This document shows positions 41,256 through 51,400 of a DNA stretch of 64,000 nt, one piece after another. The position numbers and the translations under genes were made by a program. Below the pieces are notes generated by a model, which saw only the letters and a program-made list of their open reading frames with translations, searched no databases and had not been told where the DNA came from. The stretch comes from Planctomycetota bacterium (GTDB taxonomy: Bacteria > Planctomycetota > UBA1135 > UBA2386): the NCBI GenBank assembly GCA_028281765.1, contig JANQJF010000039.1, forward strand, positions 124,001 through 188,000, given 5' to 3'. Each line of letters starts with the position of its first letter. The stretch's first letter is position 1.

Positions 41256-44200
41256 TCAGTCGCCGTCCGCGCCGCCGCGCGCGGTGATCGCCTGCAGCAC
41301 GTCCGCGATGCGCTCGTGGAGCGTCCGCGCTGCGCTCTTCGCCCGCGGCTCGTCGTCGGCCTTGCAGGCGTTCTCGAGTTCGACCGCCGCCTCGACTCCG
41401 AGGGCAGCGCCGAAGATCGCGAGCGAGCTCTTGAGCGTGTGCCCCACGCGTCCGCAGACCTCGAGTTCGCCGGATTCGAGCGCGTTGTCGAGCTCTGCCA
41501 GTCGCGTAGGCGCCTCGGTCTGGAACACGGTCGCGATCTCCGTGAGCAGGTCGTCGCTGCCGCCCAGGTTTGCGCGCGCACCCTCCCAGTCGACGGCGCT
41601 CGGAGCTCGCGTGCGTTCGTCGCGAATCCGCGCGACCGTCTCTTCGAGCACGCGGTAGAGCTCTTCCATGTCGAGAGGCTTGGACACGTAGGCATCCATT
41701 CCCGCGGAGAGGCACTTGTCGCGGTCTTCGGCCATCGCGTTCGCGGTCATGGCGATGATCGGGACGTGCTGCCCGGTGCTCGCTTCGTTCGTGCGGATCT
41801 CCTGGGTCGCTTCGATGCCGCTCATCTCGGGCATGTTCACGTCCATCAGCACGGCGTCGAACTGCTCGTCGCCAACGCGGCGCACGGCGTCTTGCCCGTT
41901 CGTGACGACCGAGGACCTGTGCCCGCGGATCGAGAGAAGGCTCGTGGCGACGCGGCGGTTGACCTCGCCGTCTTCCGCGATGAGCACGCGCAGCGCGACG
42001 TCCGCGACCTCGGGAGCCGTGTCCTCGTCGGCAGTCATCTCGGCGATCTCCGGGTCGACGATCGCGGCGAGTTCGGAGAAGAGCTTCGACTCGCGCATCG
42101 GCTTGCCGAGGAAGTGGTCGACGCCGATCTTTCGCGCGGCCTCGGTGCGGTCCGGGTCGAGCACGGCCGAGAGGAGCACGATCGCGGTCGAGTCGTTCGC
42201 GGTGAGGGCCTGGATCCGTTTCGCGAGATCGAGCCCGTCCATCTGCGGCATGTCGAGATCGACGAGCGCGAAGTCGTACGCGTCGTCGTCGCGTTCGGCT
42301 TTCGTGAGCAGGGCGAGTGCGCCGTCTCCGTCCGGCGCGACGTCGACGCGCAGGCCGCGGGATTCGAGTAGCTCGGCGAGAATTGCACGCTGCGAGGCGT
42401 TGTCGTCGACGACGAGCGCTCGGAGATTCGCGAGGTCGTACTCGTCCGCTCGGGGTTGCTCGTCCGTCGTGTGGAACTTGGCGCGGAAGTGGAACGTGCT
42501 GCCGGCGCCTTCTTCACTGTCGACCGAGATCGAGCCGCCCATCAGAGCCGCGAGTCGCGAGGAAATCGCGAGCCCCAGCCCGGTGCCGCCGAAGCGTCGT
42601 GTCGTCGATGCGTCCGCCTGACTGAACGCGTCGAACACGTCCTGCAGTTTGACGGTCGGGATCCCGATACCGGTGTCCGCGACCGCGATGTGCAGCTCCG
42701 TGCTGTCCGCGCCGAGCGCGTTGGCGCGCACCGTCACGAGCACTTCGCCCTCCTCGGTGAACTTCAGCGCGTTGCCGACGAGGTTGACGAGAACCTGCCG
42801 CAGTCGCCCGGGATCTCCGATCAGCGAATCGGGCACGCCCGGCACGATGCGGCACGCGAGTTCGATGCCCTTCGCTTGGGCGACGGCACCGAAGGATCGC
42901 AGGCCATCGATGATCGTCTCGCGCAGGTCGAACTGGATCGACTCGAGCTCGAGCCGCCCGGCCTCGATCTTGGAAGAGTCGAGGATGTCGTTGAGCAGGC
43001 TCAACAGTGACTCCGCCGAGCGCTTCACCTGCCGCGCGTTGTCGCGTTGGTCCGAGTTCAGCGGGCTCTTCAGCAGGAGCTGCGTCATGCCGATGATGCC
43101 GTTCATCGGCGAGCGAATTTCGTGGCTCATGTTCGCGAGGAACTCGCCCTTGGCGCGGTTCGCCGACTCGGCGGAGTCCTTGGCATGTGCGAGCTGTTCG
43201 CGTGACTTCTCCAGTTCGCGGATCGCCGAGCGCAACGCGACGGTGCGCTTGGCGACGAGCTGCTCGATGCGCGTGGTGCGGCCGACGACCGTCTGCAGGT
43301 AGCGCGCGAGCAGCAACGTCAGCACGATCCCGGCGACGAGCGCGCCGAATGGCGTCCGAGATCGGTTGCTTGCGCGGTATGCCGGCGTCGGAATACAGCG
43401 AACCCACCATGACTGTTCCGCGATTCGAATCAGCCGTCGCGGCACGTCCCGAAGGTCGTAGTCCTCGGCCTCGTCGACTTGGCCGTTCGGCTCGAGCCAG
43501 AACACCGAGGTCGTCGGCCCGCCCTCCTCGTACTCGACCTGCACCGCGAGACCGACGTCGGTGAAGAGCTCGAGCGTCGGCGCGATCGCATCCGCGAGAT
43601 CGATCAACGTCACCGCGAAGCCCATGATGTGCTCGCGTCGATCGGTCGCGTTGCCGAGGCGCACTTCCTTCTCGTAGACCGGGGCGAGCAGGACGAGTTC
43701 GAACCGAGCGCCCGTGCTGCCCGGATATCGACGCACGGCGTGGACGACACCGTCGTCGCGCGCCGCGCGAAGGGCCGCAGCCGTGGCCGGGTCGCCGGAC
43801 AGGTCGGTGCCGAATTCCGGAGAACCGGCTTCCGGCTCCGAGAAGACGACCGGGACGTGGATGTCGCGGGCCGGCGCCGGAGTCGGCTCGCCGTCCTCCG
43901 TGCGGTCGTGAATGACGTAGGGTGCGCCGAGCTCTTCGCGAAGCGTCAGCTCGTGCGTTTCGCGGTCTTCGCGGCGCACGTAGGGCGCCCATTGCAGCAG
44001 CCGCACGCTGGGGTGACGCTGCAACAGCGGTTCGGCGAACGCGTGAAACTCGTTACGCTCGACGTCGATCGAGCCCGCGTAGTATGCGATGACCGCTTCG
44101 AGGACGCTGGCTTCCGCGCGGACGGCGTTCTCGATTGCTTGGGTGCGCTCGTCGAGCGCACCGCGCAGGCGACTCTGGACGAATTGCTCGGCGCGAGAGT

Positions 44201-44336
44201 CGAGGAACGCCCAGCTGAGCACCGAGCCGACGACACCCAGGAGGACGACGATCCACGGGGCTTGCTCGCGACCGGGCAGCGACCAAGTGCGGCCAGCAGG
44301 CTCATTGCGAGCATCACGAGAACCGTCGTCTACCAC
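41256..44336 (-). CDS. CHASE-domain hybrid sensor histidine kinase with two REC and an HPt domain
   Basis: 1026 residues. The GTG start is chosen because TATGAT lies 9 nt before it and the region upstream is not conserved. Span 1 about 28-48; extracytoplasmic CHASE domain about 65-300 ([35 protein letters not shown]); span 2 about 311-333; HisKA near H405 ([18 protein letters not shown]); HATPase ([32 protein letters not shown]); REC1 ([13 protein letters not shown]); REC2 ([13 protein letters not shown]); HPt ([13 protein letters not shown], near residue 965). It can run a full phosphorelay internally and pass phosphate to a separate receiver. The REC-SpoIIE-STAS protein, whose stop abuts this one, is the natural candidate. 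Confidence 0.94.
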   Translation of the reverse strand: MVDDGSRDARNEPAGRTWSLPGREQAPWIVVLLGVVGSVLSWAFLDSRAEQFVQSRLRGALDERTQAIENAVRAEASVLEAVIAYYAGSIDVERNEFHAFAEPLLQRHPSVRLLQWAPYVRREDRETHELTLREELGAPYVIHDRTEDGEPTPAPARDIHVPVVFSEPEAGSPEFGTDLSGDPATAAALRAARDDGVVHAVRRYPGSTGARFELVLLAPVYEKEVRLGNATDRREHIMGFAVTLIDLADAIAPTLELFTDVGLAVQVEYEEGGPTTSVFWLEPNGQVDEAEDYDLRDVPRRLIRIAEQSWWVRCIPTPAYRASNRSRTPFGALVAGIVLTLLLARYLQTVVGRTTRIEQLVAKRTVALRSAIRELEKSREQLAHAKDSAESANRAKGEFLANMSHEIRSPMNGIIGMTQLLLKSPLNSDQRDNARQVKRSAESLLSLLNDILDSSKIEAGRLELESIQFDLRETIIDGLRSFGAVAQAKGIELACRIVPGVPDSLIGDPGRLRQVLVNLVGNALKFTEEGEVLVTVRANALGADSTELHIAVADTGIGIPTVKLQDVFDAFSQADASTTRRFGGTGLGLAISSRLAALMGGSISVDSEEGAGSTFHFRAKFHTTDEQPRADEYDLANLRALVVDDNASQRAILAELLESRGLRVDVAPDGDGALALLTKAERDDDAYDFALVDLDMPQMDGLDLAKRIQALTANDSTAIVLLSAVLDPDRTEAARKIGVDHFLGKPMRESKLFSELAAIVDPEIAEMTADEDTAPEVADVALRVLIAEDGEVNRRVATSLLSIRGHRSSVVTNGQDAVRRVGDEQFDAVLMDVNMPEMSGIEATQEIRTNEASTGQHVPIIAMTANAMAEDRDKCLSAGMDAYVSKPLDMEELYRVLEETVARIRDERTRAPSAVDWEGARANLGGSDDLLTEIATVFQTEAPTRLAELDNALESGELEVCGRVGHTLKSSLAIFGAALGVEAAVELENACKADDEPRAKSAARTLHERIADVLQAITARGGADGD

Positions 44337-44345
44337 GATCCTCGG

Positions 44346-44351
44346 ATCATA
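44346..44351 (-). promoter_or_regulatory. Putative -10 box of the hybrid kinase gene
   Basis: TATGAT on the minus strand followed by nine bases (CCGAGGATC) and GTG. It supports the GTG start and leaderless initiation. TATGATCC also precedes the Kelch gene. Confidence 0.45.
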
Positions 44352-44420
44352 CTGCGAGCGACCGATCGACGGCCGCCCGCAGTTTTGCACTTCTCGCGAG
44401 CGAGAAGCGCGCGGTTCGGA

Positions 44421-46091
44421 TCAGAACTCGCCGAACGTCATCTGCATGCCGCGCGACGCCGCGAGCATCGTCGGCGAGCACGGGTCGATGCAGATCGCTT
44501 GCCAGTAGAGCGAGACGCCACTGACGCACGAGTTGTCCGGGACGGCGCAGTCGAACGTCGCGCCACCCGGCGGGACCGTCAGCGGGACGACGCCGGCCAG
44601 CGGCACGCCGACCAGCAGGTCGCCGCCGAGGATGTCGAGGAACAGCTCGCCCGGCGTGAGGCTGACGAACAGCGCGCACTCGGTCGAGTCCGGCGTTGCG
44701 TTGCCGACGAAGACCTGGCCGAGAGTGCCGAGGATCGGGTTTGCGAGCATGCCGATTTCCGGGACGCCGGCGCAACCCTCGGTGCCTTCACCGTAGTTCG
44801 ACCAAGCGGCCGGGAAGTTGTTCAGCGACTCGACGGTCAGGCCCCAGAAGTCCGCGAACTGGGTCTGGGCGTAGTAGCCGAAGCACTGCTCGAGGTAGGA
44901 GACCATGATCGGCGCTTCGTAGTCGATCTCGAGGGAACCCTCGACCCAGACTTGGAGGCGACCTTCGGTCAGCTCGACGGCGATGTCCTGCGCGACGCCC
45001 GGCGGCCAGCCGGTGTCGGTCAGGTTGATCGCTTCCTGGAGGAGCTCGACGCCGGAGCTGGCCGGGGTGCAATCGAGGTTGGTCTGACCGAAGAACTCGG
45101 CCGGGTCCGGGATGCCCGTGACGCGCACGAGGTGCAGGCCCGCGGGGCGGGTCGCTTCTTGGCAGAAGTTCGGCAGCTGGATCGTCTGCTCCGGGCCGTT
45201 CCAGATCACCGCGAGGTAGTCCGCGTTCGGGTCGTTCTGCTCACCATCGCAGAAGCCGAGGACGAAACCGATCGAGTCGTCGTCGCCGTTGTTGCGGCCC
45301 TTGATCGTGAACTCGAGGCGGCGGCAGCCGACCGAGCACGAGTTGCTCCAGATCGACGGGATGTGCGTGTCGTGCGCCGGGTTGCTGTTGCCGATGCAGG
45401 CGACGTCGTACTCGTCGGTCCACGGCGGGAAGAACCACTCGGGGGTCTGGCCGTTGACGGTGTAGCTGCTGTTCTGCCAGCCATCGTCGAAGTAGACCTG
45501 CGAGCCGAGGCACGGGTTCGACGGCGGCGGCGGCACGTCGTTGCGCGTGCCGAAGAGCTGGATCTTGTCCCACTCGGCGTTCGCGGTCCCGGTGCCATTC
45601 GTGTCGAAGAACTCGATGCGCATCGTGATCGGGCCAGCGACGTCCTGCAGGATGCCGACGCCGGTCAGGTCGATCATGTGAGTCTGACCGAGGTTGCCCG
45701 TGTCGTAGAGCTGCGTCTGGAAGTTGTCGCCGCCCGCGTCGGTGTAGACCTGCATGCGGTCGACGTCGCCGTTGCCGCCGTGGCCGCCGTACTGCATGAG
45801 CAGTCCCTGGACGCTCAGCGTGTCACTGCCGTTCGCGGCCGACACGGTGAACTCGATGTGGCCACCGGCGCTGAACGCCTGACCGATGCACAGGTTCGTG
45901 TAGCCGTTGCCTTCCCAGAAGAAGATGTCGCGGTTGTGCGACATCGCGCTGGCGGTCACGGCGGAGTTGTCGTCGGTGCTTTCGAGCGACTCGTCGGCGA
46001 AGTGATACTTCGCGAACGTCTCTTGGGCTTGGAGGCTCGCGCAGAGCGCAGCGAGCGAGAAGATCACTGTCGAAGAACGTAGGGGGTTCAT
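44421..46091 (-). CDS. Secreted protein with conserved C-terminal domain
   Basis: 556 residues with a signal peptide (MNPLRSSTVIFSLAALCASL then QAQ). The N-terminal part (to about 190) looks like a jelly-roll (ITMRIEFFDTNGTGTANAEW). A second region about 195-420 includes SIGFVLGFCDGEQNDPNADY and WVEGSLEIDYEAPIMV, which faintly recalls thrombospondin C-terminal/L-lectin folds. Many paired cysteines suggest extracytoplasmic disulfides. The last 120 residues (YGEGTEGCAGVPEIG, GATFDCAVPDN, VSLYWQAICIDPC) are a Cys-rich version of the shared C-terminal domain. A G-rich tract lies just upstream. Function unknown. Confidence 0.76.
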   Translation of the reverse strand: MNPLRSSTVIFSLAALCASLQAQETFAKYHFADESLESTDDNSAVTASAMSHNRDIFFWEGNGYTNLCIGQAFSAGGHIEFTVSAANGSDTLSVQGLLMQYGGHGGNGDVDRMQVYTDAGGDNFQTQLYDTGNLGQTHMIDLTGVGILQDVAGPITMRIEFFDTNGTGTANAEWDKIQLFGTRNDVPPPPSNPCLGSQVYFDDGWQNSSYTVNGQTPEWFFPPWTDEYDVACIGNSNPAHDTHIPSIWSNSCSVGCRRLEFTIKGRNNGDDDSIGFVLGFCDGEQNDPNADYLAVIWNGPEQTIQLPNFCQEATRPAGLHLVRVTGIPDPAEFFGQTNLDCTPASSGVELLQEAINLTDTGWPPGVAQDIAVELTEGRLQVWVEGSLEIDYEAPIMVSYLEQCFGYYAQTQFADFWGLTVESLNNFPAAWSNYGEGTEGCAGVPEIGMLANPILGTLGQVFVGNATPDSTECALFVSLTPGELFLDILGGDLLVGVPLAGVVPLTVPPGGATFDCAVPDNSCVSGVSLYWQAICIDPCSPTMLAASRGMQMTFGEF

Positions 46092-46393
46092 GTGTGTGAG
46101 TGAGGCGTTGGGGGTTGGGGGGCAGGGCTCGGGCCCGTCCCAGGCGAGGGGGAGGTAGGGAGAGGCCTATCCCCAGCGTACCTGCTTCGGGCCGGACTCT
46201 CGGTCCTGGATTGGCAGTTGGAGCTGGAGATGACCCCGTTCCCGTGCGCGACTGTGCGCGAACTTCCGATCCCATTGGAGCCTCCGGTGCGCAGGGTGTC
46301 GGGACGTCGCCCGCAAGTTTTTGCGCGCTTCACGCCGGCGTTACGCCGTCTTCGCGGTGGTCGCGAGTGACGACCTACGGCTTCTCACGCGGC
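46092..46393. other. 302-bp intergenic region with G-rich tract
   Basis: Lies between the 5' end of a secreted-protein gene and the 3' end of tetR. Contains a strong G-quadruplex motif and further G runs at its left end, with no gene, RNA structure or repeat recognised elsewhere in it. Confidence 0.6.
46110..46133 (+). other. G-quadruplex-forming motif
   Basis: Four guanine runs (5, 6, 3 and 3) are separated by TT, CA and CTC, matching the G3+N1-7 quadruplex rule on the plus strand. It lies 19-42 nt upstream of the start of the minus-strand secreted-protein gene, so the C-rich strand would be the mRNA-like strand. Confidence 0.6.
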
Positions 46394-47032
46394 TCAGCGC
46401 GAGTCGCGCGGTGCAGCCGCGCCGTGCAAGAAGGTCTCGACAGTCGATCGAGCCAGCGCGAGTCCCGCTTCGGTGAACGGCGCGCCTTCGGGCATGAACT
46501 TGTCGCGGGGTCCGTCGACGAGTAACGCGGACAACCCGTGCACGATGCTCCACGCGGGGATCGCGATCTCGTGCGCCTCCGTGCCGGCGAGCGCACCCGC
46601 GGCCTGCCCTTCGCTGACGGTGTCGAGAAGCGCTTGGAAGGCGTTCTGCGACGCTTCTTCGAGCCAGTCGGGCTTGTTCTGGTGCTCGCGAAACATCACG
46701 CGGAAGTGGGCGGGATGCTTCATCGCGAACCGAACGTAGGCGACGCCGAGCTCGACGAGGCGCTGTGCCGGGTCGATGTCGGCGTCCGTGCGCACGGGGT
46801 GGAACTCGGCCGACAGCTTGTGGAACCCTTCGGCCGCGACCGCCGCGGTCAGCTCGGAGAGATCCGCGAAATGGCGGTAGGGCGCCGTGTGGGAGACCCC
46901 GACGCGTTTGGCGACGGAGCGCAGGGTCAGGCTGTCCGCGCCGGTTTCTTCGATGAGCCCGACGGCTGCTTCGAGCAGGGCAGACCGTAAGTCATTGTGA
47001 TGATAAGGCTTACTCGCTTCACGACCGGTCAT
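46394..47032 (-). CDS. TetR-family transcriptional repressor
   Basis: 212 residues. N-terminal helix-turn-helix about 18-62: ALLEAAVGLIEETGADSLTL, then VAKRVGVSHTAPYRHFADLS, the recognition helix. The C-terminal ligand domain resembles the WHG type (AYVRFAMKHPAHFRVMFREH). AGAGGA lies 7 nt before the ATG. Divergent from the RND efflux operon across 111 bp that hold a large inverted repeat, so it very probably represses that operon and itself until an inducing compound binds. Confidence 0.93.
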   Translation of the reverse strand: MTGREASKPYHHNDLRSALLEAAVGLIEETGADSLTLRSVAKRVGVSHTAPYRHFADLSELTAAVAAEGFHKLSAEFHPVRTDADIDPAQRLVELGVAYVRFAMKHPAHFRVMFREHQNKPDWLEEASQNAFQALLDTVSEGQAAGALAGTEAHEIAIPAWSIVHGLSALLVDGPRDKFMPEGAPFTEAGLALARSTVETFLHGAAAPRDSR

Positions 47033-47053
47033 TGCGAATCCTCTCGGCCAATG

Positions 47054-47102
47054 TTGACACCGGTAACTTCATGGGTCAAGATACAAAAGTTTCCAGTGTC
47101 AA
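47054..47102. promoter_or_regulatory. Inverted-repeat operator between tetR and the RND operon
   Basis: TTGACACCGGTAACTT (47054-47069) and AAGTTTCCAGTGTCAA (47087-47102) are inverted copies matching at 14 of 16 positions, separated by 17 nt. Each arm begins with TTGACA on its own strand, so operator and the -35 elements of both promoters may coincide. No good -10 was found at standard spacing. The position fits a TetR site controlling both directions. Confidence 0.65.
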
Positions 47103-47143
47103 CATCCAGGACGCCCGCACGGGCGAAACCAGGGGCCAGCGCC

Positions 47144-48490
47144 ATGACCGACACCGTAACCCGACCTCTCCTGTCCCGCATCCGCGACCTCGGCCCGACC
47201 GCGGCCGTGTTCGGCGTCGTGCTCCTCGCTGCTGGCTACCTCGCCTTTCGCGGTGCGCCCGACCTGTCCGCGCGGCTGCGGCCTACCGATCCGCCGATCG
47301 TCTCGACCCGAGTCGTCGGAGAGGCCGGCGGCTACGACGAGCGGCGGAGTCACGTCGGTCGCGTCGAGGCCGCGCGTGCGAGCCGCGTCGGGGGTGAACT
47401 CGGTGGGGTCGTGCTCGAAGTGCTCGTCGACGAAGGTGACGACGTCGCGGCCGACACTCCGATCGCTCGCTTCGACGTCGCGCGGTTGGCCGCGCGGCGC
47501 GCGCAGATCGAAGCCGACCTCGCGCGGCAAGGCGCGGTGCTGGCCGAGCTCGACGCGGGGCCGCGCGCCGAAGACATCGCGGCGCAGCAGGCCGAGGTGC
47601 GACGCGCCGACGCGGCCGCGGCTCTCGCGGAATCGACGGCCGACCGAGTGAAGCAGGCGTTCGACGCGGACGCGGTTTCGCAGCAGGAGTGGGACGAGGC
47701 CCGACTCCGCGCCGAGCAAGCGCGCGCCGCGCACGACGCCGCGCGAGCGCAGCTCGAGGAGCTCGAGGCCGGCACGCGGGACGAGCAGCTGCGTGCGCAG
47801 GCGGCGGCGGTCAAGGCACTGGAAGCGTCGCTGCAGTCGCTCGACGTCGACATCGACAAAGCCGTCGTGCGCGCGCCGTTCGCCGGTCGCGTTGCGGCGC
47901 GCTACGTCGACGAAGGAGAAGTGCTCGCGCCTGGCGCTCCGATCGTCGAGCTGCGTGAGCGGCCGGACGGAGACGGGGGCGCGCCCGAGATTCGCGTTGG
48001 CGTGCTGCCGGATCTCGCGGACCGCTTGCGGCCCGGCGACGAAGTTCCGGTGCGCTACCGCGGCGTCGACGCCGAGGCGGTGTTGTCCGCGGTGCGCAGC
48101 GATCGTACGCGTCAGACGCGCACGGTGCCGGTCTTGCTGCGGCTCCGGGAAGGTAGCGCTCGACCCCCGCTGCGCGACGGCGAGCTCGTCGAGGTTCGGT
48201 TCACGCGGCGGATCGAAGAGAACGCGTTCGCGCTGCCGCTCGCGTCGCTCACCGAAGGTGCACGCGGCTTGTGGCGTTGCTTCGTCGTCGAACCCATTCC
48301 CGACGGTGGAGCTGCCGGTCGCGGGGCGACGCACACGCTCGTCGCACGGACCGTCGAAGTGCTCCACTTCGACGAAGAAACCGCCTACGTGCGCGGCGTG
48401 ATCCACTCCGGTGAGCGGATCGTCGATCGCGGCACGCATCGGCTCGTGCCGGGCCTGCGCGTGCGTGTGGTAGAGGAGGTCGGACGATGA
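47144..48490 (+). CDS. RND efflux periplasmic adaptor (membrane fusion) protein
   Basis: 448 residues. The ATG giving MTDTVTRPLLSRIRDL is chosen; 49 codons of open frame before it run through the operator. Signal anchor about 20-40 (AAVFGVVLLAAGYLAF). Lipoyl halves: VGRVEAARASRVGGELGGVV near 65 and VVRAPFAGRVAARYVDEGE near 240, flanking an unusually Ala/Arg-rich alpha-hairpin coiled coil (RRADAAAALAESTADRVKQA). Then beta-barrel and membrane-proximal domains. It bridges the RND pump to the outer-membrane channel. Stop overlaps the pump ATG (ATGA). Confidence 0.92.
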   Translation: MTDTVTRPLLSRIRDLGPTAAVFGVVLLAAGYLAFRGAPDLSARLRPTDPPIVSTRVVGEAGGYDERRSHVGRVEAARASRVGGELGGVVLEVLVDEGDDVAADTPIARFDVARLAARRAQIEADLARQGAVLAELDAGPRAEDIAAQQAEVRRADAAAALAESTADRVKQAFDADAVSQQEWDEARLRAEQARAAHDAARAQLEELEAGTRDEQLRAQAAAVKALEASLQSLDVDIDKAVVRAPFAGRVAARYVDEGEVLAPGAPIVELRERPDGDGGAPEIRVGVLPDLADRLRPGDEVPVRYRGVDAEAVLSAVRSDRTRQTRTVPVLLRLREGSARPPLRDGELVEVRFTRRIEENAFALPLASLTEGARGLWRCFVVEPIPDGGAAGRGATHTLVARTVEVLHFDEETAYVRGVIHSGERIVDRGTHRLVPGLRVRVVEEVGR

Positions 48491-51400
48491 TTCGCGACGC
48501 CGGCCTGGCGCTGATGCGCAACGGGCACCTGCTGATCCTGGCGCTGGCCGTCCTCGTCGCCGCGGGCGTGTCGTCGTTCGCAGGTCTGCCGAAGATGGAG
48601 GATCCGCGGATCGAGAACCGCAATCCGACGGTCATCACGCTGTTTCCCGGCGCATCTTCCGAACGTGTCGATGCGCTGATCACAGAGCCCCTGGAGAACG
48701 CGATCCGCGAAGTCGCCGAGGTCAAAGTCATGCGCTCGGAGTCGCGGCCCGGCGTGTCGTTCTTGCGGATCGAGATCGACGACTTCGCGCGCGACACGAA
48801 GGAGGTGTTCGCGCGGATCCGAGACAAGGTCGACGACGCCGCGGCCGCGTTCCCGGCGGGTGCGCAGCCACCGATCTTCGACGACCAGCGTCGCGCGGTC
48901 GGCTACAGCCTGATCGTCGCTCTTGGCTCGAACGACGAGTTCGACGTGCCGATGACCGTGCTCGGGCGGCTCGCGACGGAGCTGGGCGATCGCCTCCGCA
49001 ACCTCAGCGGCACCGAAGTCGTGCGCATGTTCGGGATGCCTGACGAAGAGATCGCGGTCCTGGCCGAGCCGGAGGAGCTCACGGCGCTCGGACTGACGCC
49101 GCAAGACGTCGCGTCCGTGATCGCCGCCGCGGATGCCAAGGTTCCGGCCGGGATCGTGCGCGCCGAACAACGCGACTTCGATCTGGAGACGCGCGGCGAA
49201 CTGGACTCGATCGCACGCATCGCGGACGTGCCGGTCACCGTCGATCCGAGCACCGGTGCGACGATTCGCGTCGGCGATCTCGCGACGGTGCGACGCCAGC
49301 CGGCCGAACCACCGTCCGGGATGGCGTTCCACGACGGTGCGCGTGCCATCTTCGTCGCCGCGCGGATCACCGAGGCGACGAGCATCGGCGACTGGACCGA
49401 AGACGCACAGGCCGCCGTCGCGGAGTTTTCCCGCACTGACGGCGCCGGCGTCGCGCTCGAAGAAGTGTTCGTGCAGCGTAGGTACGTCGGCGAGCGACTC
49501 GGCAGTCTCGGTGGCAACCTACTGCTCGGCTGCGCGGTCGTGCTGCTGGTCGTCTTCCTGCTGATGGGCGCTCGCTCGGCGTGGATCGTCGGTGCGGCGC
49601 TGCCGCTGTGCGCGTCGGCCGTGATGTTCACGCTGTCGGTGCTCGAGATCCCGATCCACCAGATGTCGATCTTCGGCCTGATCATCGCGCTGGGTTTGCT
49701 GATCGACAACGCGATCGTGGTGACCGACGAAGTCGCGAAGCAGCGTCGTCGTGGCGTCGGCGCATTCGATGCGGTGCGCGAGGCCGTCGCACACTTGCGG
49801 GTGCCGCTGATGAGTTCGACGTTCACGACGGTGCTGTCTTTTGCGCCGATCCTGCTCTTGCCGGGCAACGTCGGAGACTTCATCGGTTCGATCGCCGTCA
49901 GCGTGATCGCCGCGATCATCGCGTCGTTCCTGATCGCGATGACGATCACGGCGGCCCTGGCGGGTCGCTATCTGAAGATCTCGAAGGACACGCCGCGCAG
50001 CCTCTGGTCGGACGGTCTCGGCTCGGAGCGGGTGACGCGGGGCTTCGCGCGACTGATGACGCAGGCTTTGCGGCGTCCGGCACTCGCGTCCCTCGTCGTG
50101 CTGCTGGTGCCGATCCTCGGTTTCCTGCGCGCGAACGATCACGGACTCGTGTTCTTTCCGCCGGCCGACCGAGACCAGTTCCAGGTCGAGGTGTGGATGC
50201 CACCGGGCTCGAGCATTCATGCGACGACCGCCGCGCGTGCCGAGGTCGAGGAGTCGTTGCGTCGGCGAGACGGCGTCGCGGCCGTGCACTGGGTGGTCGG
50301 CGGGAGCTTCCCGGCGGTCTACTACAACGTGATCGAACGGCGCGACTTCTCGCCGCAGCACGCGCACGGCATCGTCGAAGTGCGGGACGCGACCGTGACG
50401 CGGCCGGTGCTCCGCGACATCGAGCGCAACCTGCGCGACGAGTTCCCGGAGATGCAGATCATCGCTCGACGCTTCGGGCAGGGTCCTCCGATCGATGCAC
50501 CGGTCGAGCTGCGGCTGATGGGTCCGAGCGCGGGCGTGTTGCGTCAGCTCGGAGAAGAGGTCGCCGCGGCACTGCACGAGCATCCCGCCGTGCTCGAAAC
50601 GCGCGCGACGATCGAGTCCGGGCGGCCGAAGGTCTGGATCGACGCGTCGGAAGACGAGGTGCGCATGCTCGGGCTCGCCCCGACGCAGGTCTCGCAGCAG
50701 GTGCGCAGCTGGCTCGACGGTAGCTACGGCGGCTCGGTGCTCGAGGGTGCCGAGGAGATTCCCGTGCGCGTGCGCTTCCCGGAAGAAACACGGAGCCGCC
50801 TCGAATCGGTCGTCGCGCGCGGCCTCGTGCGTGCCGGGGATCCGGCGAGCGGCGACGACGTGCCCGACTGGATCCCGCTCGCGACGATCGGCTCCCTGAG
50901 CCTCGAGCCGCAGTCCGCTGCGATCGCGCGGAAAGACGGAGTCACGACAAACACGATCGAGGCCTACCTCATCGATGGCGCGAACCCGCCGGACGTGTCG
51001 GCCGCCGCGCTCGAGCAGCTCGACCGCGCCGGGTTCACGCTGCCCGCCGGCTACTCCCTCGAATTGGGCGGCGATGCCGCGGAGTCTGGGAAGGCCATCA
51101 GCCTCCTGCTGCGCTACGCGCCGGTGCTCGGCGTGCTGATGGTCGCGTCCTTGGTCCTGGCGTTCCGTTCGTTCGCGCTCGCGGGGCTCATGGGGGTGGT
51201 TGCCATCGGAGCGGCGGGATGCGGCTTGCTCGCGCTGCACCTGTCGGGCTATCCGCTCGGCTTCAACCCGTTCCTCGGGATCGCTGGTCTGATCGGGATC
51301 GCGTTCAACGACGCGATCGTCGTGCTCGCGGCGATTCGCGGTGCGGCTGACGCGCGACTCGGCGACGTGACGGCGATCGTGCGCGAAGTCATCGGCTGCA

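Noticed and set aside
43479-46082. Open frame of 867 codons on the plus strand across two genes
   Set aside because: It runs antisense through the hybrid kinase and a secreted protein, both well supported, and has a biased Arg/Ala/Val composition.
46997-47143. Upstream start of the membrane fusion protein gene
   Set aside because: The frame is open, but it would run through the inverted-repeat operator and put the signal anchor deep inside the protein; the ATG at 47144 fits.
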